A stretch of 64,000 bases of DNA, from NCBI RefSeq assembly GCF_000219625.1, contig NC_018213.1:2102055-2166054 (forward strand). The letters run 5' to 3'. Below, in pieces: positions 36,286 to 45,342 of the stretch; position 1 is the stretch's first letter; the number at the start of each line of letters is the position of its first letter. Source of the stretch: Zymoseptoria tritici IPO323. Taxonomy: Eukaryota; Ascomycota; Dothideomycetes; Mycosphaerellales; Mycosphaerellaceae. Below the pieces are notes generated by a model that did no database searches, had not been told where the DNA came from, and saw only the letters and a list, made by a program, of their open reading frames with translations. Both the position numbers and the translations under genes were made by a program.

Positions 36286-36371
36286 TGTTTCCCAGACTAA
36301 GGGTCTAGCAAACATAGCGACGGATGCCCTCGGCTTACTATAGTTGTTTCCTAGACCGGTAGTCTAGCAAA
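36286..36371 (+). repeat. gypsy palindrome copies 4 and 5
   Basis: Two related palindromes lie 30 bases apart (36286-36314 and 36345-36371), just after the pol stop codon. Confidence 0.6.
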
Positions 36372-36567
36372 GGCTCCGCTCGCTCTCTCGGGCAAACATC
36401 ATTATTACCCAAAGAGACACACACATTTCTTTGTGTTAAAGTGAGCTCTTTCGCTTACAACAAGACCCCCGGCACGACCTCATCTCCGTCCTCGACGCCT
36501 GCCTGCCGACACCGCCAAACGAGCACAGGACATCTTTCAAAGGCTGGCGCTGCCGGATAGGCCCAGT

Positions 36568-36606
36568 TGTTTGCCAGACTATTTAGAAAAAGGGGTCTAG
36601 TAAACA
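36568..36606 (+). repeat. gypsy palindrome copy 6
   Basis: TGTTTGCCAGACT and GGGTCTAGTAAACA surround a short loop in the spacer between pol and the third ORF. Confidence 0.6.
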
Positions 36607-36825
36607 TTTGCGAAGGATAGGACATTGCCTAGGTGTCTCTGCTAGCTACGACTAATCTACTATTGTTCAGAGCGTACTAAACACACGTTCTCTACCCTAA
36701 AAGGGGAGGGAGTTACAATTTACGAAGCTTAGTTACCCTTTCGGACATTTAGGGGCTAGGCTGCCTTTTTCTGGACAATTATGCATATTCTGCCACAATT
36801 ACGAGACTGCTGATGCGAAACATTT

Positions 36826-37048
36826 ACCGACACAACAATTACCGACACAACAATTACAGGCCTTTCCTAACAATTACGAGCTCTTCTAACAATCACGAGC
36901 ACAAGCACGCACACAATTCACGAACTAACAATTTACGAACTAATAATCACCGACACAACAATTACCGACATAACAATTACAGGCCTTTCCTAACAATTAC
37001 GAGCTCTTCTAACAATTACGAGCACGAGCACGCACACAATTTACGAAC
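36826..37048 (+). repeat. tandem duplication, 123-bp period
   Basis: Two near-identical units (36826-36948 and 36949-37048) are rich in the submotif ACAATTACGA and contain ACAGGCCTTTCCTAACAATT once each. Confidence 0.75.
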
Positions 37049-37260
37049 AAGCAAGGGACCCGCTTTCTGCCTGCTCGCCCTACTTAAAAGCCTTAATCTT
37101 CTCTACACCTCCGACTTCCCTACAACATCTACTATATCTTCTTTCTTTCCTATCTCCTTACACCTTCCCCAACGACTCCTTTTCCTCCTGGACGAACCTT
37201 ATCTGCGTCCTTGTAGACCTTCGACCTAATTAAACACCCTCTACGAGCCCCCCCCTCGAC

Positions 37261-37398
37261 ACACATACTAACCGAGCGCATTAGCGCAAAACAACACACA
37301 TACCAACCGAGCGTATTAGCGCAAAACAACATATATACCAACCGAGCGCATTAGCGTAAAACAATACACATACTACCCAAGCGCATTAGCGCAAAAAC
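37261..37398 (+). repeat. 35-bp minisatellite, four units
   Basis: The unit core ACCGAGCGCATTAGCGCAAA starts at 37271, 37306, 37341 and about 37376. There are no unrelated spacers, so it is not a CRISPR-like array. Confidence 0.8.
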
Positions 37399-37439
37399 AG
37401 CTTCGAAACGATACGAGCGCACTAAGCGCACATAACACA

Positions 37440-40260
37440 CCTTAACAACAAGCGCAACTGCGCATACTACTACCGACATAGACAACATCCTAGCTCGCCT
37501 CCGGAGCGTACCCTTAACAAACAATAAAGAAATGCGTATAGCCTTCTCGACTGCGTAGAACACTAGAGAGCTAGGAAAACTCGAGGATCTCCTTAAGAGC
37601 ATGCTAGACGCGGACCGCGAGCGAGTAGTGTCAGACATCGTTAATACCTTAGAATTAGGATTAGAAAAAGCAGCAGAGTTTGTAGCAGGCATATAGGATT
37701 TCGTGCGGATAAACCGGGTCCCTATTACCTTAGGAACCGGGAGGATTACTAGACAAGACAGCATTGCAGCTGCTTATCCGAGGCTAGTAGCGGCAGCTAT
37801 AGATAGCAGGAGGACCCGCAACCGCAAGAAGGGCATTTACGACGCCCTTACAAAAGAATAGGGACAGGACGTAATAGATGCAAACCCGGAACTAAGGCAA
37901 TACATGTACAAATCCGAGAACATAGCAAAAGAGATTCGAAAGCTGTCTTCGAAGTACAAGACGTAGTCCGATAAGGGTACGATAGTAGCTATACTTGTTT
38001 CACGAGAATACATTCGTCAGTACAGTTAGGGCGCTAGACAGGGACATGTAGATCCGAGAGGGACTAAGTACACTACTAAGGACTTCTTTATAGTCGCTAA
38101 ACTAGGAGGAATCGATCGCCCTACACAGGAGCAGATTAACATTATGCGCAACACGTACAACCGGCATATAGATAGTCGTAGGTAGATAGTACCCTACAAG
38201 CCTAAGGGAAAGGAGAAGGAAATTGCGTCTAGATCCAACACTTAGAAGCAGATCGAAGCACCTCCCGCTATAAGCACAAGGTCCAAAACTAAGGAAAAGC
38301 TAGCTAATCTCGTTAGTCTTCCTATACGCGGTACCCCTTCCGAGAGTAGCTCCGGCCGCCCCCAAACACCCTACTCCGGCAGATCCATTTCTAGCCCTAG
38401 TCTCGGAGGGAGTATCTACGCGAGTCCTATTGTTCGCACTACGGGAAGGGCTCGCTCGGTAAGTTAGGCAGTAACTAAAACACAGATCGCTCTCGGCATG
38501 CCTATTACGGAACCTACGAACACGACCTATAACTACAAGAACGCCTTACCTTAAATTATCGCTACGATTAATAGCCTTAGGAGGCTTCCGCTTTCGTAAC
38601 GTCTTGCTACCCCGAACTAGCTGTTTCGATGCCTGCAGCTGCTGTATCCGGACAGTACGAAGCCAAAGGATAAGTGCACGTTCCTATGCTACAATTATGC
38701 GAGGGACCTGCTTCGGTACTTCGGAATTAAGGTAAAGACCGGGAATGTAATAGCAAAGAACAACACGCTCTTTAAACTTACTACCCTTAAGTACGATATA
38801 TATAAGCTTAGCTAGCTAAAGACAGGTTCTAAGACGTACAAGATGTAGTTTAAGGATGCTCGTCCGTCTCGACTATCGGACTTCCTTAGGCCTTACCGCT
38901 TCGACAATAACGTCCTACGCAGAGAACTCGGCTAGCTCAACTTTAACGGCTTCTTTAACAAGGCTCGCCAAGCAATGTACTTAACAGCCGGTTAGGAGAA
39001 CGAGTTTAAGAGAAATAGCACGCTTAACATTCCCCTCTTTGCGTAGATCGGACAGGACAAGGCCCTTTACAAGATTATTAATAAGGAGATAGATATGTAC
39101 TTGTGGCATTAGCGCGAAATTAATAGCTAGCCTAACTACGGATAGCTTCGCACGATGTGCTACTCCCAGATCTAGCAGCTTATCCGCCAGGACATTTTAT
39201 ACTAGCTGCTCTATGTTCTTCTGCGAGGTAACTATAAGCACCGGCTAGTATTATACCTATACTACGCTAAAAGCACTAAGAAGGGCGACAACACTACCTT
39301 CAAGCACATCGACCTTACGGTCAGCCGCATAGTCGAGGAGAATCGCGGTATTAACTAGATTCAAGGCACGGTCTCCTTAACAGACGAGGGCAAGAAGGAC
39401 TACACGGTGCTCGTTAAGAGGATGCACGAGAAGGAGATCTTTTAGGAATAGTACTAGTAGATAAGGGCTAACAACTGCGCAGACGGAGTAGTGCAGAAGA
39501 TCGATAATACGGTGCTGCCGCAACACTTCCTAGATCGCTATAAGCTTAAGTAGGAATACGTTCCTTACAAGGCATTTAATGTTCGCATTACGGTTCCGCA
39601 TCTGCTACATAGTGTCGACACCAAGGCCGAAACCGAACGTCGAACGATTCTTCCCTAGTTCGTAGCTATGCATACAGATAGTTCTCTCGAATGTGCCGAA
39701 GCTAGTAACTAGGAGATACTGCGCAAAGCTTACATAGACCTAACCGCCCCCGAGAAGATACCCTCCGGGCTTATTAACAAGTACAGCAAGATTCCTTACG
39801 CCTTCCCTACGTCTATGTCTTTAATACCTAACAACTACATCGCTACTGCACTTGTTGCTTACGAGAAGTAAGAGAGCCCTAGAGTCGTCGTCGAATTAGA
39901 GAAGCTTATCCGCCTTAATATTGTCGATCTAAGGGCATAGATTAAGAAGCAGCGAGATGCGACTGTAGCTCGAGTAAAGGCAAACTATAAGGACATTAAG
40001 TACGCGGAGAGGAATACATTCGGTAACCGATCGTACTATAACGCTAAGGACAAGCACCCGACCGACTTCTAGAAGCACTAACCTCTACTAGCTAAAGTCG
40101 CTCCTAACGATGCAGACGATAGGGAACGTAAGCTACTTAGGCAGGGAGATACGAATATCGTAGTACCCTAGGAAGTCCCCGACTTACTTATCGGCAAGGA
40201 TAGCAAGCGCGTACCTAGACGCGACATGCAGTAGGAGGATAGTACTTAGCGATAGGTTTA
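37440..40260 (+). pseudogene. gypsy third ORF, unknown accessory protein, faint 2OG-Fe dioxygenase-like pattern
   Basis: One frame of about 930 codons carries protein-like sequence interrupted almost only by TAG/TAA. It lies between integrase and the 3' LTR, the position of env in retroviruses, but I see no signal peptide or membrane segments. The N-terminal third is charged with a Ser/Pro-rich linker (about 38220-38460). In the C-terminal half, HID (39305-39313), a second histidine in ITVPHLLHS (39599 or 39608) and an arginine in ERRTILP (39638-39643) have the order of the HxD...H...R metal and cosubstrate ligands of 2OG-Fe(II) dioxygenases. The fold is inference. The start codon is uncertain; an in-frame ATG is at 37532, and an ATA near 37466 may be a decayed ATG. 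Palindrome copy 7 follows the end. Confidence 0.6.
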
Positions 40261-40263
40261 TAA

Positions 40264-40302
40264 TGTTTCCTAGACTAAAATCCGCATCGGGTCTAGGAAA
40301 CA
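40264..40302 (+). repeat. gypsy palindrome copy 7, after the third ORF
   Basis: TGTTTCCTAGACT pairs with GGTCTAGGAAACA across a 13-base loop; the most symmetric copy. Confidence 0.65.
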
Positions 40303-40582
40303 TTTAGTGCGAACAGGACATAAGGAGCGGCTGTTTTCTGCACTAGCGCTTGTTTTAAGGTTCTTTTTTCTTTTTGTTGTTTCTTTTGTTTTGTTTCTTT
40401 TGTTTTAGATGCGATGCATACGATAGACATGCGTAGTAGGTGCAAAGCCCGAGGATAGGGACAGTCTACGTTAGCAACAAGTTAAAAAGGACGACGCTAG
40501 TGCTAGATCTGGAGGGTTTTTACGCTATAAGCGTGCACAATAGTATAGTTTAGGTTCTTGCAGTGTCTAGGTTAGACACTAC

Positions 40583-40596
40583 AGGAGGGGGACGGA
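40583..40596 (+). other. gypsy polypurine tract
   Basis: AGGAGGGGGACGGA directly precedes the 3' LTR, as needed for plus-strand priming. Confidence 0.65.
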
Positions 40597-40870
40597 TGTA
40601 GTAGGGAATATCGCACTGTCACGTGCGGTCTATATCTAGCTTTAGCTTCGTAGGCAGGTCGAAGGATTATTAAGACATCGACCTCCGGAAGGACCTTAGA
40701 CACGCATATAAGGCCCAATAGTACAGAGCACTTAATACTACCTCTTTTGCCCCTATACCTTTTACTCTAATTGTACAGTTTACCGCCCTTTTTGCCCCCT
40801 ATGCTACTCTATACGTCCGCACTGCTACTATCCGCGGGAGATCGGAACCTTTGGAAGTTCCCCCCTCACA
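40597..40870 (+). repeat. gypsy 3' LTR
   Basis: 274 bp, the same length as the 5' LTR and nearly identical to it, followed by the GTAT target duplication. Confidence 0.88.
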
Positions 40871-40874
40871 GTAT

Positions 40875-40993
40875 ATATTATTATGCAGAGAGAATCTTAA
40901 GTGTAAGATTCTTACTTTAGCTATCTGTGTGTAGGAATGCCTTGGCACTAGTCACGTGCACTTTACTAATGGTCAGTCTGATGATCCACAACA
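40875..40993 (-). repeat. Copia element A, 5' LTR, second part
   Basis: Completes the LTR begun at 27051. It ends CCACAACA and is followed by ATTGG, the partner of ATTAG at 14507. Confidence 0.85.
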
Positions 40994-41258
40994 ATTGGAT
41001 ATGTAGTGTTACGGCACAGGCAGTTGATTTGTAATGGCTGATTTATCACTTCGTAAAATCCTTGCGGTGATCCTTCGAGCTGGGGTTCAAGGGCAAGAGA
41101 GAGGTGGGACTACGGTAAGAGGGATGATATGACGGCATGAAGTGCAGGCGTAATGTGATTCATATAGACTGCGTGGGAGAATTGTGGTGCGACGAGATAT
41201 CTACTCGAGCTGCAGCAAAAGTCTCGTTCTTCCCTGTATACCCTTCCACCACATCCGT
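40994..41258. other. 3' flank of the Prp2-like gene
   Basis: Unique sequence between the transposon nest and the helicase stop codon. Before the transposons arrived it adjoined 14511, so about 310 bases separated the helicase stop from the GFA start codon. Confidence 0.6.
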
Positions 41259-44200
41259 CTAGATCTTCGGCATCTTCCTATCCACCCCCATCGCTTCAAC
41301 CTCTTTATTCTTATAATAATGCGGCGCCACCTCTATCAACCACTCCGGCTTCAACGGCAGACAACTCCTCATAAACTCCTTACTCGTCAACACCAATTCG
41401 TGGAATATCACCCACTTCGGTCTGACATCCATCAACACTGAACTGGGATGGATGTGCACCGTCAATCCGTTCTTGACCGTGCGGTACGTGTCTCCTCCCG
41501 AGCTAAGTCTCGCAGCATTGGGAAAGAAACCCGCTGTGATGGATTTCTGAATCGGAGGGAGGTTGGAGGCGCCGCAGGAGGAGAGCGAGACTTCCACGCG
41601 GTCGCAGAGTTTGGCGAGTTGGTCGCGCACATCTCTCGCGCGGGTGAGGGAGCGTTGTTGGAGGAAATTCTCCCGCGCCCAGACGAAGCTGAAGTCTGCG
41701 TCGACCCATTGATTCCAGATATTGAGGTACGTGAGATGGTCGCCTCCTTCTTTGACGGTGAATCGTGCACGCGCGGCGTCGGCTTGCAGTTTCTTGTCCT
41801 TTGGGCGGTAGAATAGCGCGGACGCCTCGGCGAGCATGGCGATGATGGAGAGCACTTCTTCGACGCAACCTTCCTTGTCTGCCGCGAGCACGGCTTTGGC
41901 GAGCATAGGGTCAGTTGGGAACTCGGCCATCTGTCGGCCGATCTTGGTAAGTTCGCCCTTGTCGTTCAGCGCGCCAAGAGCGTAGAGCTGTTCGAGGGAG
42001 CGGATGAGCATGTCGGGTGCCGGAGGGTCCATGAAGTCGAAGTTGATAAGGTCGTTGATGCCGAGAGATTTCAGCAGGAGGACGATGGAGTTGAGGTTTG
42101 TGCGTTGGATTTCTGGGGTGGTGTTGGCCGGAAGGTCGTTGTAGTAGGCCCATTTGGTGTACAGACGGAAGCATTTCCCGGGACCTGTTCGACCAGCGCG
42201 ACCTGCGCGTTGATTGGCGGAGGCGCGGGATATGGGGACTGCGACGAGGGATTCCATGTTGGTTGCTGGGGTGTAGCGATTTTCTTTGACGTAGCCTGGG
42301 TCGATCACGTAGACAATGTTGTCAATGGTAAGAGAAGTTTCGGCAATGTTGGTCGCCAGGACGACTTTCCGTACTTTCGGCGGAGTGGGGTCGAAAATGC
42401 GTTGTTGGAGGTCGGTGGGAAGGTTGGCATAGATGGGACATATCATGAGTTCAGGCGCCGCGGATCCGAGCTTGCGAGCGGTTTCTTGAAGTGACTGTTC
42501 CGCTTGCTCAATCTCGTCTTGACCTGTGAGAAAGACGAGAATATCGCCAGGCATTGGCTGGGAGAGGTGGATCTGGAAGACGGTCGTGATCGCCGCAGAG
42601 AGGTAGTTAGCTTCCGGTTGCAGGGAGTAATTCATCTCGACATCGTAAGTTCGACCAGGGATGTTCAAGATTGGTGCATCGTCAAAGAATTGACTGAATT
42701 TCTGGGCATCCAAGGTCGCAGAAGAGATGAGCAATTTGAGATCCGGCCGTCCGCGAGCGATGTCCTTGACCAGACCGAACAGGATATCAGTGTGCAAAGT
42801 CCGCTCGTGAGCTTCATCGATCATCAAAGCGCTATAGCCGCCGAGATCTGGCTCTGTCAAGAATTCACGCAGCAGCATACCATCGGTCATGTACTTGAGA
42901 GCGGTCTTGTCAGACGTGGCATCCTCAAAACGAATCGCATATCCGACTTCATTCCCGAGTTTGACACCCACTTCTTCCGCCACACGAGCGGCGACACTCA
43001 TCGCAGCGACACGACGTGGCTGGGTACAGCCGACTTTCATTCCATCCTTGCAGTAGCCTTCCTCGTAGAGAAATTGAGGAAGCTGGGTAGTCTTGCCACT
43101 GCCGGTTTCCCCGACGATTATCAGAATTTGGTATTCCTTGACGGCGTCGAGAAATTGCTGCCGGTACTGGTAGACTGGCAGTGTTTTCCGCTTCTCTTCA
43201 ATGGTCTTCGCTTTTCGCTCTGCCGCAAGCATTTGTTGAGCGAGAAGTCGTTCTTCCTGTGTCTTCATCTCTGTCAACCCGCCCTTCAAGGTCGCATCCG
43301 TGACCCACTTGATTTGCTGTTCCGGATCGACAACGTACTCGTACTCTTGCTCGTTTGATCGATCAGCGACGATGATCTGGGCTTTCGTCTTCGCCAGTTG
43401 CTCCCTCTCCCATTCTTCATGCTCTGTCACGTAGCGCTCTCTGCCCTGGTCGTCCCGCTCCACATACCGGCTGTAGAGCGCATCTGACTTCTTCTTGACG
43501 TCCAACTTGCCCTTCTCCGTGATGTAGTCGTCCGGCATAGCATAGCCATCGAAATGGTCGTCGATATTCTCACGCTCCTCGGCCAGTCGCAGGGCTTCAC
43601 GGTTCCTTGCGAACTCATCCTTTTCCGCTTGTGAAAGCGCTGAGTTGTTTCGCTCCTCCTCAGCCTCTTCCGCAACCTGCTTTCGTAGCAATGCCAACTC
43701 CTGAGCTGAGCGCTTCTTGAGGTAATCTTGTCGTGATCGCAATCGTAGGTCTTTCATCTCCTGCTCGTTCAGCTTTCCTGCCTGAGCACGACGTTCCGCA
43801 TCTGCCAGCTCTCGCTTGGACGATTTGTCCTCGACCAATTTTTTCGTGTTCCCAGCATCCTTATTCTTGAGTCGCTCCTCGAAGGCCTTTCGTTCTTTGC
43901 GATCTCGCTCCTCCTCATCCTCCGGCTCCTGCTCTGGAGTGTCCTTTTCTCTTCGTGGAGATGCTGAACCATCTTCAAATCGCGCACGCTTAGCTGGTGG
44001 CGAAGGAAACTCCTCAGCCTCGTCCTCCTCATACTCCTCATCACCCCAACGATCGTCAAAGTCGCCATCATCCCGTGGTCTGAGCTTTTTGCCGCGACGT
44101 TCTCTACTCCGTGATCGCCGCCTCTCCTTATCCGAACGATGCCTCAACTTCCGATCTGTCTCACTACTCCTCTTTGTCTCCTCCTTTGGAGGCGGCGGTG

Positions 44201-44495
44201 CCTCTTCTTCCACTTCCATCTCCACCAGCGCATACTTCTTCCTGGGCTGTTTCGGCTTATCGGATTTTGCTGTCGATGTTCCATTCGATGAAGGTTTGGT
44301 GATTCGAGAGTACAAGGCGTCGCTGAACTGTCGCAAGTCTGCATCGTTAGACTCAATCATGCTCGACAGCTTGTCGTTCAGGGCTGAGGACGACTTTGCG
44401 CTGCGGGCAGTCTGTACGACAAAGTCGACCATGATGTCCTCGCTGGCTCCGACCAGCTTGATCAGGTGATCGGAAACATATGTGCGGAGGTCCAT
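41259..44495 (-). CDS. PRP2: Prp2/DHX16-type DEAH-box spliceosomal RNA helicase
   Basis: Single exon of 1078 residues. The N-terminal 90 residues form a helical domain. Residues about 90-400 are Lys/Arg/Glu-rich and coiled. Helicase motifs follow: GETGSGKT (about 460), DEAH (about 560), SATLD (about 591), QRAGRAGRTGPGKCFRLY, then the HA2 and OB-fold C-terminal regions. Prp2 uses ATP to remodel the activated spliceosome before the first catalytic step and leaves after it; the length fits Prp2/Cdc28/DHX16 better than Prp16, Prp22 or Prp43, though the exact ortholog call is by eye. It is divergent from the coiled-coil gene at 45343. The downstream side was invaded by the transposon nest, but the ORF is intact. 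Confidence 0.9.
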   Translation of the reverse strand: MDLRTYVSDHLIKLVGASEDIMVDFVVQTARSAKSSSALNDKLSSMIESNDADLRQFSDALYSRITKPSSNGTSTAKSDKPKQPRKKYALVEMEVEEEAPPPPKEETKRSSETDRKLRHRSDKERRRSRSRERRGKKLRPRDDGDFDDRWGDEEYEEDEAEEFPSPPAKRARFEDGSASPRREKDTPEQEPEDEEERDRKERKAFEERLKNKDAGNTKKLVEDKSSKRELADAERRAQAGKLNEQEMKDLRLRSRQDYLKKRSAQELALLRKQVAEEAEEERNNSALSQAEKDEFARNREALRLAEERENIDDHFDGYAMPDDYITEKGKLDVKKKSDALYSRYVERDDQGRERYVTEHEEWEREQLAKTKAQIIVADRSNEQEYEYVVDPEQQIKWVTDATLKGGLTEMKTQEERLLAQQMLAAERKAKTIEEKRKTLPVYQYRQQFLDAVKEYQILIIVGETGSGKTTQLPQFLYEEGYCKDGMKVGCTQPRRVAAMSVAARVAEEVGVKLGNEVGYAIRFEDATSDKTALKYMTDGMLLREFLTEPDLGGYSALMIDEAHERTLHTDILFGLVKDIARGRPDLKLLISSATLDAQKFSQFFDDAPILNIPGRTYDVEMNYSLQPEANYLSAAITTVFQIHLSQPMPGDILVFLTGQDEIEQAEQSLQETARKLGSAAPELMICPIYANLPTDLQQRIFDPTPPKVRKVVLATNIAETSLTIDNIVYVIDPGYVKENRYTPATNMESLVAVPISRASANQRAGRAGRTGPGKCFRLYTKWAYYNDLPANTTPEIQRTNLNSIVLLLKSLGINDLINFDFMDPPAPDMLIRSLEQLYALGALNDKGELTKIGRQMAEFPTDPMLAKAVLAADKEGCVEEVLSIIAMLAEASALFYRPKDKKLQADAARARFTVKEGGDHLTYLNIWNQWVDADFSFVWARENFLQQRSLTRARDVRDQLAKLCDRVEVSLSSCGASNLPPIQKSITAGFFPNAARLSSGGDTYRTVKNGLTVHIHPSSVLMDVRPKWVIFHELVLTSKEFMRSCLPLKPEWLIEVAPHYYKNKEVEAMGVDRKMPKI

Positions 44496-45342
44496 GGCGG
44501 GCGACGGGCGAATATGTTGGTGAGAGCAGCCTCTTCGCTGATCACATAAATTCTACTGAGCTCTCCGCATCGGCTTCACATGAGGTTCAGATTTTATAGT
44601 GCCTGAGGCATCAATTTGGGTTGTCGGACCCTTACAGACCAACTCCTTTTTACGACCCACATTATTGTGAGCATCTGCTTGTATATGAACACAGCGTACT
44701 CACCATGTAGGAGAAGAGTGTTAACTCAGGTTGATATGGCGACGTCCAGAACGGGACAATACGTTGACTCGACCACTCGACCGCGGTTGAGATTCGCCGT
44801 TGTATTCGTGGACAACAACCGTTGCGGGCCATCACCTCAGCAATCACATGCGGAGGGACTACTAGTACAGAGAGAGGGAGATGAATGTGGAGAGGGGAGC
44901 ACCGCGCGCAGAGACCACCGCAATTAGCCAGATATGAGATACTGTAGATTCTGCTATTGCCCAACAGATCTTGCGTTCTAGAAGCGCAATCTTCCCTTTT
45001 CCACATCCTCGATCCTTTCCTTCCTGTTGATTGTATCAGAGCATCCCTACCTGTCACTCGCAAGTCACGTTCCTCCACGAGATCCCCACGTCGCGAGATC
45101 CGGGACAATCCTCGTCTCACACCGCCAACCCGAGAATCCAACCAAGCTCGTATCGTGTCGCTGCCCTGCCTACCTTCCGTCGATCCCCAAGCGAGCGAAT
45201 CCTCTGCCAGACGCACTGCCTCTTTCCGGGCCTATACATAGACTTTTGCACATGCGCCGGCGACATTGCATACGATAATACATCTCGGTCGCATCGCATC
45301 GATCTATCGCGCCCGGCGCAACCAGCCGACAGCCTCACTACC
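44496..45342. promoter_or_regulatory. shared intergenic promoter region
   Basis: 847 bases between two divergent genes (helicase on minus, coiled-coil protein on plus). No TATA box was identified with confidence. The open frame that extends the plus gene upstream from 45031 lacks coding character. Confidence 0.5.

Larger units (their letters stand above)
27103..40870 (+). mobile_element. Ty3/gypsy LTR retrotransposon, 13.8 kb, inserted in a Copia LTR
   Basis: It is flanked by GTAT at 27099-27102 and 40871-40874. Two 274-bp LTRs (TGTAGTGGGG.../...CCCCTCACA) enclose a 1.9-kb leader, a gag-protease frame (29297-32509), a reverse transcriptase, RNase H and integrase frame in -1 phase (to 36261), a repeat-rich spacer and a third ORF (about 37440-40260). 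The LTRs differ by a few transitions only, so insertion was fairly recent. Many TAG codons indicate mild RIP. It is far longer than typical fungal gypsy elements. Confidence 0.88.
14512..40993 (-). mobile_element. Copia LTR retrotransposon, element A (outer, oldest), holding two nested insertions
   Basis: The element starts TGTTGTAATT at 14512 and ends CCACAACA at 40993, flanked by ATTAG (14507-14511) and ATTGG (40994-40998), a 5-bp target duplication with one G/A difference. Its own parts are 14512-15006, 21370-27102 and 40875-40993 (one copy of each target duplication removed). Coding runs on the minus strand. The sequence is TA-rich and full of stop codons, consistent with RIP. It is interrupted by element B (15007-21364) and by a gypsy element (27103-40870). 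Confidence 0.85.

Noticed and set aside
37261..37398. CRISPR-like array
   Set aside because: Direct tandem units with no unique spacers, in a eukaryotic retrotransposon.
29297..40260. TAG as a sense codon (genetic code change), since most stops in the gypsy frames are TAG
   Set aside because: Stops sit where Trp or Gln is expected, TAA also occurs, zinc and catalytic residues show the same C-to-T/G-to-A changes, and neighbouring host genes use standard stops. RIP explains it better.
42504..43358. 284-codon plus-strand ORF
   Set aside because: Antisense shadow of the Prp2-like helicase.
45031..45342. 104-codon N-terminal extension of the coiled-coil protein
   Set aside because: It lies in the divergent promoter region, has an atypical composition, and the ATG at 45343 has a good context (CTACCATGTC).
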